Assembly: GCF_000967725.1 (NCBI RefSeq)
Contig: NZ_JXYE01000002.1
Coordinates: 496,001 to 560,000, forward strand
Direction: 5' to 3'
DNA length: 64,000 bases
From: Loktanella sp. S4079
GTDB taxonomy: Bacteria; Pseudomonadota; Alphaproteobacteria; Rhodobacterales; Rhodobacteraceae
Below are positions 47,722-56,821 of the stretch, one piece after another (position 1 is the first letter of the stretch; each line of letters begins with the position of its first letter). A program made the translations under genes and the position numbers. The notes beneath the pieces were generated by a model. That model did not search any database and was not told the origin of the DNA. It saw only the letters and a list, made by a program, of their open reading frames with translations.

Positions 47722-48339
47722 ATGACTACGTCTTATAAAATTGTTCGCACGAGCATTCTTGCCGCTCCTCTGGCTCTGGCCGCTGGTATGGCTTCTGCAG
47801 GCGGGCTGGCCGAGCCAGTGGAAACAGTTGCACCGACCCCAGTGCCTGCCGCGGCACCTGTGATGACTGGTTCTGACTGGACTGGTTTCTATGCTGGTGG
47901 TCAGCTGGGTTACGGCCAATTGGATTCTGATGCCCTGACCGAAGACCCCGATGGGCTGACCTATGGTGCGCACGCTGGTTACCTTTATGACATGGGTAGC
48001 TGGGTCGTGGGTGCTGAGCTCGACATCGACGGCACTGAAATCGAAGACGAAACAGCCGACGTCGCTGTTGATGCGATCACACGTGCCAAGCTGCGCGTGG
48101 GTTATGACGCGGGCAACTGGCTGCCATATGTGACCGCCGGCGTGGCACAGGCGCGTACATCTGGTTCCATTGATGCCGATGATACAGGTGGCTTCGCCGG
48201 GCTTGGCGCTGAATACCGCGTGAGCGACAGCATCCGCGTTGGTGCAGAAGTACTTCAGCACCAGTTTGAGGACTTTGATAACACTGGCGTAGACATCGAC
48301 GCGACAACGGCAGCAGCCCGCGTGTCGTTCCAGTTCTAA
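47722..48339 (+). CDS. Outer-membrane beta-barrel protein
   Basis: A 205-residue exported protein. A signal peptide (residues 1-27, ending MASA) and a Pro/Ala/Val-rich linker (about 28-48) precede an eight-strand-type barrel beginning SDWTGFYAGGQLGYGQLDS. Alternating aromatic/hydrophobic strands follow, and the chain ends with the outer-membrane assembly signal VSFQF. It resembles the Omp25/RopB-like opacity porin family. GGAG precedes the ATG. The promoter region carries two near-identical palindromes. Confidence 0.87.
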   Translation: MTTSYKIVRTSILAAPLALAAGMASAGGLAEPVETVAPTPVPAAAPVMTGSDWTGFYAGGQLGYGQLDSDALTEDPDGLTYGAHAGYLYDMGSWVVGAELDIDGTEIEDETADVAVDAITRAKLRVGYDAGNWLPYVTAGVAQARTSGSIDADDTGGFAGLGAEYRVSDSIRVGAEVLQHQFEDFDNTGVDIDATTAAARVSFQF

Positions 48340-48406
48340 GCGAACGCAAGCTAGATTTGTCTGCGTTGTCCTCCCGTCCCCTGTGGAAAATGCGGATGAA
48401 TTGTTG

Positions 48407-48430
48407 GACCCACGGTGCAAGCCGTGGGTC
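48407..48430 (+). terminator. Intrinsic terminator of the outer-membrane protein gene
   Basis: GACCCACGG-TGCAAG-CCGTGGGTC forms a perfect 9-bp stem, followed by only TTT. The stem is strong, and it lies in the convergent gap before the PEP-mutase-like gene. Confidence 0.7.
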
Positions 48431-48434
48431 TTTG

Positions 48435-49244
48435 CTATTGGGTGAGCAGTTCATCAATGATCTGGCCGTCGATCCCATTGCCAAGATCCGAAAACGCGCC
48501 ATCAAACATCTGAAGTGCGGCATCATGAATGACCCGATGCGTCACCCGTGCCAAGGCAGACCCAAGTGAAAGCCGCGCAACGCCAATGGCCGCGAAATCG
48601 GCGCGTTTCTGGGCGGTAAACTGGCCTGCGACAAGCGCATTCACGGGTTTATTGACCGCATCGCAAATCCGTTTCAGGGCAGCCATGTCAGGCGGCAGTG
48701 GCGCATAGAGGCAGTCCGCGCCGGCGTTAGCAAATGCGCGTAGGCGTCGAATGGCTTCATCCGTGACATATGACCCGATCATAATTCCATCGGCGCGGGC
48801 GGTCAGTACAAAATCCGAGCCAATCGCACGCACAGCGCTGGCAGCCGCGCGGATGCGTTCGACCGCGAGGTCAAATTCATAAGGTGCATCACTGGGCAAA
48901 GCCGTGTCTTCGATGCAGATTCCGGCCAGACCGATCTCAGCGGCTAACCGCACAGTTTCAGCGCAGGTTTCTGGTGCCTCTCCAAACCCATTTTCGAAAT
49001 CGCCTTGAACAGGAACCTTGGCCACCGAGAGAATATCGCTTGCATGGGCGAGCGCCTCGTCACGGGTCAATGTTCCACCATCAGGCCGCCCCATGGTAAA
49101 GGCATGCGCGGCCGAAGAAGTCGCAAGCGCCTTGGCACCGAGCGCTTGCATCATTTTGGCGCTGCCCTTGTCCCAGACATTTGCAAGGATGAAAGCAGCA
49201 CCGGGAACATGCATGGCGCGAAAGTCTGTAGCGTGGTCGTTCAT
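48435..49244 (-). CDS. Isocitrate lyase/PEP mutase family protein
   Basis: A 269-residue TIM-barrel enzyme of the ICL/PEP-mutase superfamily. Motifs are ILANVWDKGSAKMM (residues 19-32), ATSSAAHAFTMG, VQGDFENGFGEAP (metal-binding Asp-Glu), GICIEDTALP and FVLTARADG. The catalytic KKCGH loop of isocitrate lyase is absent, so carbon-carbon or carbon-phosphorus lyase activity on another substrate is likely. It begins inside the ada stop codon (4-base overlap). Confidence 0.87.
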   Translation of the reverse strand: MNDHATDFRAMHVPGAAFILANVWDKGSAKMMQALGAKALATSSAAHAFTMGRPDGGTLTRDEALAHASDILSVAKVPVQGDFENGFGEAPETCAETVRLAAEIGLAGICIEDTALPSDAPYEFDLAVERIRAAASAVRAIGSDFVLTARADGIMIGSYVTDEAIRRLRAFANAGADCLYAPLPPDMAALKRICDAVNKPVNALVAGQFTAQKRADFAAIGVARLSLGSALARVTHRVIHDAALQMFDGAFSDLGNGIDGQIIDELLTQ

Positions 49245-50302
49245 TGCAATGCCTTTGTTATGAATTGTTTCTCAAGATCAATAAGTTGCCGTTTGCGCCA
49301 TAACCCACCGCCATAGCCAGTGAGGCTGCCGTCTGCACCAATGATACGGTGGCAGGGCACGATCAATGCGATTTGGTTCGCCCCATTGGCACGGGCGACG
49401 GCGCGTGTAGCATTTGGTGCACCGATCTTTTGTGCCAATTGCTGATAGCTGCGTGTTTGACCGGGCGGTATATCACGCAGGGAATGCCAGATTTGGCGCT
49501 GAAACGCGGTGCCATGCAACGTGAGCGGAACAGAGAACACAGCGCTTTTCCCGGCGAAATAGGCGTTTAGCTCTGCCGCGAGCACATCAGTAATCGAATA
49601 GCGGCCAACACCAAGATCATCCTTTGCAATTTTGCGTAGTCGGTTCAGTTCAGCGGGTAGCGCCTTGCGATCCGCAAATTCCAGCAAATGCACAGAGCTT
49701 TCATCGCACACGGCTATCATATCACCCATCGGTGTCGGGATGTGCGTTGCGCGCAGCGTGGCGTTGGCGCGAAAACTATTGGGCGGTGTCCCCAGCAGCT
49801 TCGCGAAAGCCTTGCGAAAAGCAGAAGCACTATCAAAACCGGATTCAAGCTGCGCATCAATCACGCGCCCGGTCTCAAGCGCAGTAAACCCGTGTGCTAA
49901 GCGTCTTTTGCGGGCCATTTCCAGAAAGGTCATGCCAAAGTAACGTTTAAAACTGCGCCGAATAGTCGATGGATCATAGCCCATTGTGGCAATGTCAGTT
50001 TCGGACCAACGATGCGTGGGATCACGATCCAATGCGGCGAGAAAAGGTTGCACCATCGGGTCATCTTTGGCTGCGGGTGAAATTGGGTTGCAGCGCTTGC
50101 AAGGGCGATAGCCAGCATCAATGCAGGCAGATGTCGTCGCATAGAAATGACAATTCTCGCGCTTTGGCTTGCGCGCGGGGCATGTGAGGCGACAAAAAAT
50201 CCCAGTCGATGAAACACCGACATAGGCTGTGCCATCAAAGGCAGGGTCGCGAGCCAGTAGGGCCGTATAAAGCGTGTCGTGGTCAGGCAGGTTCATAAGC
50301 AT
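49241..50302 (-). CDS. ada: Bifunctional Ada: alkyl-DNA methyltransferase and activator
   Basis: Repairs alkylated DNA and activates the adaptive response. In the 353-residue protein an N-terminal zinc domain has Cys37, Cys41, Cys68 and Cys71 (FCRLTCPARKPK, YRPCKRCNP), matching E. coli Ada, where the first Cys accepts methyl from phosphotriesters. An AraC-type helix-turn-helix covers about residues 85-180. The O6-methylguanine methyltransferase domain carries VPCHRIIGADGSLTGYGGG near 315-333. It lies between two aminotransferase/lyase genes downstream of soxR. Confidence 0.95.
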   Translation of the reverse strand: MLMNLPDHDTLYTALLARDPAFDGTAYVGVSSTGIFCRLTCPARKPKRENCHFYATTSACIDAGYRPCKRCNPISPAAKDDPMVQPFLAALDRDPTHRWSETDIATMGYDPSTIRRSFKRYFGMTFLEMARKRRLAHGFTALETGRVIDAQLESGFDSASAFRKAFAKLLGTPPNSFRANATLRATHIPTPMGDMIAVCDESSVHLLEFADRKALPAELNRLRKIAKDDLGVGRYSITDVLAAELNAYFAGKSAVFSVPLTLHGTAFQRQIWHSLRDIPPGQTRSYQQLAQKIGAPNATRAVARANGANQIALIVPCHRIIGADGSLTGYGGGLWRKRQLIDLEKQFITKALQ

Positions 50303-50352
50303 GACGCCAGATTAGACGATTCTAATTTTCGTTGTCGCCCAATATCGGGCGT

Positions 50353-51528
50353 CTATTTAGGAACCTGATTTGTAGCGAATTGTATCAATCGTTCCAGTGC
50401 TGCCGCATATCGCGCATCGTCAATGGTCATCGCGACCCGGATATGCCCGGCAGCGGCCTTCCCAAAGCTCTCGCCCGGCATCACGGCGATTTTTTCGGCG
50501 TCAAGCAAGGCGTTGGCAAATTCCTGTCCGGTCATGCCCGTCGCGCGGATATCCAGCATCAGGTACATAGCACCTTGTGCAGGCACATATTTAACGATGT
50601 CTTGTTTTTGCAAGATGTCCATCGATATGGCGCGTCTGCGTTGAAACGGGGCTGCGACGTCTGCTTCCACTAAAGCACCTTGTTTGAGGGCAAATTCGGC
50701 TGCATCCTGAATGAAACCTGCGACGCCATAGGTCGTGTGCGTGGCAAGGTTAATCAGATGGGTGATCACATCTTGTGGGGCGCATATCCAGCCAACACGA
50801 CTGCCTGTCATGGCATGGCTCTTGGACATAGAGCCAATCACAAGGGTGCGTTCCGCCATACCGGGTAGGGCGCGGGGGCTGATATGCGCACCATCCCAAA
50901 TTTGTGTGTCGTAAACCTCGTCTGAGATGAGCCACAGATCGTGTTTCTTACAGGTCTCGGCAATCGCGGCCCATGTAGCATCAGAATAAACGGCACCAGT
51001 TGGATTGTTCGGGCTATTCACGAGTAGCGATTTGGCGCCTTTTGCGGCCAAGTCGAGTGCGTTGGCCGTAGGCTGAAATCCGGTCTCTGGTGTTGTTATG
51101 ATTGCCTTAGGGGTTGCGCCGACGCTGCGGATCGTGCCGGGGTAGGTCACATAGTACGGATCAACATATAGGGCGGTATCACCCGGATCGCAGGTCGCAT
51201 GATGTGCAGCGAATAGTGCCGCTTGACCGCCCGGCGTCACAAGGATGTTGTTGGCCGTTGTCCGGACGCCAGTACGCTCTTGGATGCGGTTTGCAATCGT
51301 TGTGCGTAAACTCTGGGTGCCCGGTACAACAGCATAGCCCGTATGCCCGCCTAATGCGGCGACGTGCATGGCGTTCAAAATGTCTGGGTGGGTTCTGATG
51401 TCATGTTCACCGATGGTTAGCTCGGTAACGTCGATGCCCTTGGCGATCATACGCCGTGCACGATAGAAAGTTTCCCAACCGTCAGATCCGCCGGTGGTGA
51501 TTTGCGTAATACGTTCAGAGAGTTCCAT
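50353..51528 (-). CDS. PLP-dependent aminotransferase, AruH-like
   Basis: A 391-residue fold-type I aminotransferase. It shows VNSPNNPTGAVY (about residue 168), ISDEVYDTQIW (about 200) and the PLP-lysine motif GSMSKSHAMTGSRVGW (about 232). The C-terminal MPGESFGKAAAGHIRVAM follows. The SKSHAMTG motif recalls arginine:pyruvate transaminase AruH, but the substrate is unproven. It lies 31 bases downstream of soxR and 50 bases upstream of ada, on the same strand. Confidence 0.87.
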   Translation of the reverse strand: MELSERITQITTGGSDGWETFYRARRMIAKGIDVTELTIGEHDIRTHPDILNAMHVAALGGHTGYAVVPGTQSLRTTIANRIQERTGVRTTANNILVTPGGQAALFAAHHATCDPGDTALYVDPYYVTYPGTIRSVGATPKAIITTPETGFQPTANALDLAAKGAKSLLVNSPNNPTGAVYSDATWAAIAETCKKHDLWLISDEVYDTQIWDGAHISPRALPGMAERTLVIGSMSKSHAMTGSRVGWICAPQDVITHLINLATHTTYGVAGFIQDAAEFALKQGALVEADVAAPFQRRRAISMDILQKQDIVKYVPAQGAMYLMLDIRATGMTGQEFANALLDAEKIAVMPGESFGKAAAGHIRVAMTIDDARYAAALERLIQFATNQVPK

Positions 51529-51559
51529 TCCGCATGGGAATAGTGCACCGGAGGCAAAG

Positions 51560-52003
51560 TCAAGCGGGTAGCTTGGTCAAATTGCGCGGGCCCGGTCCTT
51601 GTTCGGATTTGACGTCTGATGGGTTGTATAGTGCGCAGCTCTTGAGGCTCAGGCATCCGCAACCGATACAGCCATCTAATTTGTCGCGCAGCTCTTCGAG
51701 CGCCGCAATGCGGGCGTCAATCTCGGTCCGAAAGGTTTTGCTGATCCGGGTCCAGTCAGCCTTGTTCGGGGCTTTGTGATCGGGCAAGGGCCGCAGGTGG
51801 TTTGCAATCTCGGCCAATGGGAACCCTAAGGTTTGAGCAGCCATCGCGAATGACAGGCGTCGAATGTCTGATTTGCCATAGCGCCTGTGGCCGCCTTGAT
51901 TGCGCAGGGGCTTCACAATGCCATGTGTTTCATAAAACCGTATCGCCGAGACAGCCAAACCCGTCCGCGTGGCAAGGTCCCCAATCGATAGTCCTTGGCT
52001 CAT
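51560..52003 (-). CDS. soxR: Redox-sensing regulator SoxR
   Basis: A 147-residue MerR-family regulator that senses redox-cycling compounds with a [2Fe-2S] cluster. The N-terminal helix-turn-helix is SIGDLATRTGLAVSAIRFYE (residues 6-25). The cluster ligands Cys112, Cys115, Cys117 and Cys123 form the CX2CXCX5C motif CIGCGCLSLKSC. The start at 52003 is chosen by family; a 53-codon upstream extension is not. A SoxR box lies 17-32 bp upstream, facing the divergent glyoxalase-fold gene. Confidence 0.95.
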   Translation of the reverse strand: MSQGLSIGDLATRTGLAVSAIRFYETHGIVKPLRNQGGHRRYGKSDIRRLSFAMAAQTLGFPLAEIANHLRPLPDHKAPNKADWTRISKTFRTEIDARIAALEELRDKLDGCIGCGCLSLKSCALYNPSDVKSEQGPGPRNLTKLPA

Positions 52004-52014
52004 GAAATTAATCC

Positions 52015-52045
52015 TTGATCTAAAGTTAACTTGAGAAATTACAAA
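52015..52045 (+). promoter_or_regulatory. SoxR-controlled promoter with SoxR box
   Basis: CTAAAGTTAACTTGAG (52020-52035) matches the E. coli SoxR box CTCAAGTTAACTTGAG with one mismatch. It lies in the spacer between TTGATC (52015-52020) and TACAAA (52040-52045). The 19-bp spacer is the overlong spacing typical of MerR-type activation. The promoter reads toward the glyoxalase-fold gene. Confidence 0.8.
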
Positions 52046-52246
52046 CCGATTCATCGCAGAAATCCAGTGGGAAATCTCATGAGCCAGTACAGCGCAAGAT
52101 ATTATCTGAACGATCACCGTGCAGCCGCCGCATTGCGGCATGACGGGATAGGCTGGGATCATGATGCAAAGAGCGTGATGTTACCGCGTCAGCCCCAGCC
52201 CAGTTGGATTGAGCGATTTATGAAAATCATAAAAAGGAACCTCAAA

Positions 52247-52636
52247 ATGAGCCGTCTTGAACATGTGAACATTACCGTTTCAAATCCAATCGCGACTGCA
52301 CGGATGTTAGAACAGCTTTTTGGCTGGCGCATTCGTTGGGAGGGCGAAGCCATGGATGGGCAGGGCTACACTGTGCATGTTGGCACCGATGATAGCTATG
52401 TTGCTGTCTATTCCGGCAAAGACCCCAAGCAGGTCGTTCCAAAGTCGGACGCCAGCTATGCGACACGGGGTGCGATCAATCATATCGGTATTGTCGTTGA
52501 TGATATTGATGTCATCGAAGAAAAGACGATCGCGATGGGCTATACGCCTCAGAACCACGCAGATTATGAACCGGGTCGCAGGTTTTACTTTGCCGATGAC
52601 GATGGTGTCGAGTTCGAGGTGATTAGTTACCCCTGA
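52247..52636 (+). CDS. Glyoxalase-fold (VOC superfamily) protein, probable SoxR target
   Basis: A 129-residue single VOC domain. It opens MSRLEHVNITVSNPIATARML and has paired beta-alpha-beta modules with the likely metal ligands His6, His82 in INHIGIVVDDID and Glu in the final DDDGVEFEVIS. Substrate is unknown; it may handle reactive aldehydes or redox drugs. AAGGA 7 bases before 52247 fixes this start. The frame is, however, open upstream, with another ATG at 52080 preceded by GGGA, so a longer 185-residue form is possible. Confidence 0.83.
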   Translation: MSRLEHVNITVSNPIATARMLEQLFGWRIRWEGEAMDGQGYTVHVGTDDSYVAVYSGKDPKQVVPKSDASYATRGAINHIGIVVDDIDVIEEKTIAMGYTPQNHADYEPGRRFYFADDDGVEFEVISYP

Positions 52637-52699
52637 TCCGTACCAAGGCTTGACCTGAGATGTCACCGTGCCATTGTCGCGGTGACAAAGGATCACATT

Positions 52700-53227
52700 A
52701 TGCCCAGATACGTCGCATTGTTTCGCGGGATCAATGTTGGTGGAAACCACATGATACCGATGTCAGAGTTGCGAGAACTATGTGCCTGCGTCCTGGGGGC
52801 GCAAAATGTACAAAGCTACATTGCATCGGGTAATTTGGTCTTCAATACAGACCTTGCTATCGGCGATATTGAAAATCAGCTTTGCCGGGCGATCAAGGTT
52901 AAGTACGGGTTTGAAATTGCCATTGTTCTATTAAGCCAAAGCGCATTTGGCGCGGTTCTTACGGCGTGTCCTTTTCCCGATGGGCAGGGGAACAAAGTAC
53001 ACGCCTATTTATGTCTGAGAGACCCCATTGTGGATCAAAGCAAGATTGATTGCCTTAAGGCGGCGAATGAACAAATCGCGATTATTGATCGTACCGTTTG
53101 GCTCTTTGCGCCAGATGGGATGGGGCGGTCACAGCTGGCCGGAAAAATGGAAAGCTGTATTGGCACCGCCACCGCCCGAAACCTGAATACAATGCGCAAG
53201 ATCGGTCAGATGTTGGAAGTTAGCTAA
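52700..53227 (+). CDS. DUF1697 family protein
   Basis: A 175-residue cytosolic protein starting MPRYVALFRGINVGGNHMIPM, the DUF1697 signature, followed by VQSYIASGNLVFNT. The C-terminal ARNLNTMRKIGQM block is also typical. The molecular function of the family is not known. AAGGA lies 8 bases before the ATG at 52700; a GTG at 52682 is less likely. It is 63 bases after the glyoxalase-fold gene. Confidence 0.87.
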   Translation: MPRYVALFRGINVGGNHMIPMSELRELCACVLGAQNVQSYIASGNLVFNTDLAIGDIENQLCRAIKVKYGFEIAIVLLSQSAFGAVLTACPFPDGQGNKVHAYLCLRDPIVDQSKIDCLKAANEQIAIIDRTVWLFAPDGMGRSQLAGKMESCIGTATARNLNTMRKIGQMLEVS

Positions 53228-53233
53228 TGGCAG

Positions 53234-53515
53234 TTATTCGGTCAGATAGTCGGCCGAGACATAGCCGCTGACTTGTGGGGCATTGCCAAGAGACACGCGA
53301 CACCATCTTTGCCCGACCTCTGTCACACATTCATGTCGATTCAATGCGGTACCGTCAGGAAGGCCAAGAATAATATTGTAGCCTAGGCTGGGACCAGATC
53401 GAAGCTTGAGCAGCTGATCTGCTCCGACATTCTGTACGGTTGTGCGGTCCCCAACCACGCTGCCACAGCTAGCAAGCAAGGATAGGACCATAAGGGTAAT
53501 AATGTGCCGACGCAT
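53234..53515 (-). CDS. SH3-domain lipoprotein
   Basis: A 93-residue envelope protein. A signal peptide with lipobox (LLASC, Cys17) is followed by a bacterial SH3 domain (about residues 30-90). Its features are LLKLRSGPSLGYNIILGLPDG, in which the LRSGPSLGYN motif is typical, and a CV..RWCRVSL disulphide-prone pair. Such domains bind cell-wall peptides or act as adaptors. The ATG at 53515 is preferred because GAGG lies 8 bases upstream; an ATG at 53527 is in frame. Confidence 0.82.
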   Translation of the reverse strand: MRRHIITLMVLSLLASCGSVVGDRTTVQNVGADQLLKLRSGPSLGYNIILGLPDGTALNRHECVTEVGQRWCRVSLGNAPQVSGYVSADYLTE

Positions 53516-53762
53516 AGCGAACCTCATGTGTTTTATCTATGCATAGCCCGAGCTTAGGTGAAATCCTAGGAGATTGGCGCAGGGCCGGCTATTCTATGCT
53601 GGACCTGTGCGGTGGCGACTGCTAAAGAAAACTTATGAAAAGCATGAGCATCATTATCTGCTGCATTATTACCTGCTGACAACTGTCGCGGGCTGCTCTT
53701 TCACGTTTCAATCAGATGCTGAACTTGGTAAGCCCGCCGGCGAAACCCGTGCGTGAGGCGTT

Positions 53763-55172
53763 ATGACAATTATCCGGCTGCAAAATACAAAGACCCGCAA
53801 ACGCGAGGACTTTGTCCCGATCGATCCAGAAAACGTGCGGATGTATGTCTGTGGGCCGACGGTGTACGACCGCGCCCATTTGGGGAATGCCCGGCCTGTC
53901 GTTGTCTTTGACGTGCTTTATCGTTTGCTACACCATGTCTATGGCGCCGATCACGTGACCTATGTGCGCAATTTTACCGATGTGGACGACAAAATTAACG
54001 CGCGCGCAGCCGAGAGTGGACGCACCATCCAAGAGATCACTGACGAAACAGCAAGCTGGTATCTCGATGATATGACCGCAGTTGGTGCGCTAAACCCGAA
54101 CCAGATGCCACGCGCTACGCAGTACATTCCACAAATGATTGCAATGATCGAAGATCTCATTGCAAAGGGGCATGCCTATCCTGACGGCGCTGGGCATGTG
54201 CTGTTCTCGGTCAAGTCCTACCCGCAATATGGTGCGCTTTCTGGGCGGTCCGTCGATGATATGATCGCAGGTGCCCGTGTTGAGGTCGCTGACAACAAAC
54301 GTGATCCGATGGATTTTGTTCTATGGAAGCCATCGAGCGATGATCTGCCAGGATGGGATAGCCCGTGGGGGCGGGGACGTCCGGGTTGGCACATCGAATG
54401 CTCGGCCATGGCGCATGATCTGCTTGGCGAGCGCTTTGATATCCACGGGGGGGGCAATGACTTGATGTTTCCGCACCATGAAAACGAAATCGCCCAGAGC
54501 TGCTGCGCCTCTGGCCATGCTGATGACGGCGAAGGCTTTGCAAACTACTGGCTGCACAATGAGATGCTGCAAGTCGAAGGTAAGAAGATGTCCAAGTCCT
54601 TGGGGAACTTCTTTACCGTCCGCGACCTGCTAGATCAGGGTATCCCCGGAGAGGTGATCCGCTTTGTGTTCCTGCAAACCCATTACCGTAAGCCAATGGA
54701 TTGGACGGCGGAGAAGGCGGCGCAGGCGCAGACGACCCTAAAGGCGTGGCGCAAGCTGCTTGCAGCTGCCGAGCCAACCGGCCCTGATGAGGCCGTTGTG
54801 ACCGCGATAGCAGATGACCTGAACACATCAGGCGCGATTGCCGAGCTGCACCGCATGGCCAAAGACATCGCGGCGAACCCGCAAAAGGATTGTTTCTATG
54901 AAAAAGGAACGATGCTGGCCTCTGCGCAATTGCTTGGGCTTTTGACCGATGACTTGGCGGGATGGGAAACTGCGGGGCCTGATTTATCTGCGCTTGCTGA
55001 TAAACTCGCAGGCTTGCGCGCAACTGCGATGGGGACCAAAGACTTTGCCCCTGTGGACGCGCTGAAATCTGCGCTGATCGCTGCAGGTGTCGAGGTGCGT
55101 ATGTCCAAGACCGGGGTCGAGCTGGACGCTGGACCAAATTTCGATCCTTCTAAACTTGAGGCGCTGTCATGA
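53763..55172 (+). CDS. cysS: Cysteine--tRNA ligase
   Basis: A 469-residue class I synthetase. Its HIGH-type motif is [16 protein letters not shown] (residues 29-44) with the first zinc Cys. Further zinc ligands are in [10 protein letters not shown], then [18 protein letters not shown]. The KMSKS motif is [11 protein letters not shown] near residue 272. GAGG lies 5 bases before the ATG. Upstream, 53516-53762 holds only a doubtful reading frame. The stop overlaps the cimA start by 4 bases. Confidence 0.96.
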   Translation: MTIIRLQNTKTRKREDFVPIDPENVRMYVCGPTVYDRAHLGNARPVVVFDVLYRLLHHVYGADHVTYVRNFTDVDDKINARAAESGRTIQEITDETASWYLDDMTAVGALNPNQMPRATQYIPQMIAMIEDLIAKGHAYPDGAGHVLFSVKSYPQYGALSGRSVDDMIAGARVEVADNKRDPMDFVLWKPSSDDLPGWDSPWGRGRPGWHIECSAMAHDLLGERFDIHGGGNDLMFPHHENEIAQSCCASGHADDGEGFANYWLHNEMLQVEGKKMSKSLGNFFTVRDLLDQGIPGEVIRFVFLQTHYRKPMDWTAEKAAQAQTTLKAWRKLLAAAEPTGPDEAVVTAIADDLNTSGAIAELHRMAKDIAANPQKDCFYEKGTMLASAQLLGLLTDDLAGWETAGPDLSALADKLAGLRATAMGTKDFAPVDALKSALIAAGVEVRMSKTGVELDAGPNFDPSKLEALS

Positions 55173-56788
55173 CCAAAGAACGTCTATACCTATTCGATAC
55201 GACGCTCCGTGATGGGGCGCAGACCCAAGGGGTCCAGTTCTCGGCTGATGAAAAGCGTCAGATCACGGCTGTGCTGGATAAATTGGGCATAGATTATATC
55301 GAAGGCGGTTGGCCCGGTGCAAACCCGACAGATACCGAATTCTTTGCCAATCCGCCAAAGACAAATGCGACCATGACCGCATTTGGCATGACCAAACGCT
55401 TGGGTCGCTCTGCCGAGAACGACGATATTCTGGCGGGGGTGGTGAATGCGGGGACCTCTGCTGTGTGTTTGGTGGGCAAGTCGCATGATTTTCACGTGAC
55501 AACCGCGCTGGGCATCACGCTTGAGGAAAACACCGAGAACCTACGCGCGAGCTTTGCCTACCTCAAGGATCGTGGCCGCGAGGCATTATTCGATGCCGAG
55601 CATTTCTTTGACGGCTACAAAGCTAATCCCGATTATGCGCTAGAGGCGATCCATGCCGCCTATGATGCCGGAGCGCGCTGGATCGTCCTCTGTGATACTA
55701 ACGGCGGAACGCTGCCACATGAGGTGACCGAGATCGTCACCGCCGTCATCGCAAGTGGTATTCCGGGCGATCACCTCGCGATCCATACGCATAATGATAC
55801 TGAAAATGCGGTTTCCAACACGTTGGCCGCTGTCATGGCGGGCTGTCGTCAGGTCCAAGGCACGTTGAACGGTCTAGGCGAACGCTGCGGCAACGCGAAC
55901 CTGACCACGCTGATCCCGACGCTGTTGCTCAAGGAACCATTCGCCAGCAAATTTGAAACGGGTGTCAGCCTTGATGCGTTGAAAGGACTGCGCAAAGCGT
56001 CACGGATGCTCGATGACATTTTGAACCGGGTGCCAGCAAAACAGGCCGCCTATGTGGGTGCGTCTGCCTTTGCGCATAAGTCAGGTTTGCACGCCTCGGC
56101 GATTGCAAAGGACCCATCGACATACGAACACATCGACCCGAGTGCGGTTGGTAACAGCCGCATTGTTCCCATGTCCAATCAGGCCGGGCAATCCAATTTG
56201 CGCGCGCGACTGGCCGATGCGGGGATTGCCGTAGAGGCAGGTGATCCGGCCTTGTCGCGGATTGTTGAGCGGATCAAAGAAAAAGAGGCGCAAGGGTTTT
56301 CTTACGACACGGCACAGGCCAGTTTTGAACTGCTCGCCCGTGACGAATTGGGAACTTTGCCGGAATTCTTTGAGGTGAAGCGCTACCGTGTGACGATTGA
56401 GCGCCGCAAGAACAAGCGCGGTAAGATGGTATCTTTGTCCGAAGCCGTCGTCGTGACCAAGGTGAACGGTGAAAGGTTCCTAAACGTTTCGGAAAGCCAA
56501 GGACCAGACGGTAGTGACCAAGGTCCCGTCAACGCTTTGTCGCGGGCCTTGTCCAAGGATTTGGGGCCATACCAGCAATATATCGAAGATATGCAACTGG
56601 TGGATTTTAAGGTGCGTATCACAAATGGGGGCACCGAAGCGGTCACACGCGTTATCATTGATAGCGAAGACGGGCAGGGCAAGCGTTGGTCAACGGTCGG
56701 AGTCAGTGCCAACATCGTCGATGCCTCGTTCGATGCATTGGTCGATGCGATCAATTGGAAGTTGATTCGTGATGGTGCAACGCTCTGA
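55169..56788 (+). CDS. cimA: Citramalate synthase
   Basis: Condenses pyruvate and acetyl-CoA to (R)-citramalate, the threonine-independent entry to isoleucine. The 539-residue protein of the isopropylmalate-synthase-like family begins [19 protein letters not shown] (metal Asp, residues 5-23). It has LCDTNGG and [16 protein letters not shown], the [17 protein letters not shown] stretch, and a C-terminal regulatory domain. The GAQTQGV signature separates CimA from LeuA. It overlaps cysS by 4 bases. Confidence 0.93.
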   Translation: MTKERLYLFDTTLRDGAQTQGVQFSADEKRQITAVLDKLGIDYIEGGWPGANPTDTEFFANPPKTNATMTAFGMTKRLGRSAENDDILAGVVNAGTSAVCLVGKSHDFHVTTALGITLEENTENLRASFAYLKDRGREALFDAEHFFDGYKANPDYALEAIHAAYDAGARWIVLCDTNGGTLPHEVTEIVTAVIASGIPGDHLAIHTHNDTENAVSNTLAAVMAGCRQVQGTLNGLGERCGNANLTTLIPTLLLKEPFASKFETGVSLDALKGLRKASRMLDDILNRVPAKQAAYVGASAFAHKSGLHASAIAKDPSTYEHIDPSAVGNSRIVPMSNQAGQSNLRARLADAGIAVEAGDPALSRIVERIKEKEAQGFSYDTAQASFELLARDELGTLPEFFEVKRYRVTIERRKNKRGKMVSLSEAVVVTKVNGERFLNVSESQGPDGSDQGPVNALSRALSKDLGPYQQYIEDMQLVDFKVRITNGGTEAVTRVIIDSEDGQGKRWSTVGVSANIVDASFDALVDAINWKLIRDGATL

Positions 56789-56821
56789 TTTTTTGAGTAT
56801 TTTTGGCAAGATGATAGAGCA

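Noticed and set aside
47431..48420. 329-codon minus-strand open frame opposite anmK and the outer-membrane gene
   Set aside because: It spans two real genes and their promoter region and has no recognisable domain; it is an antisense artefact.
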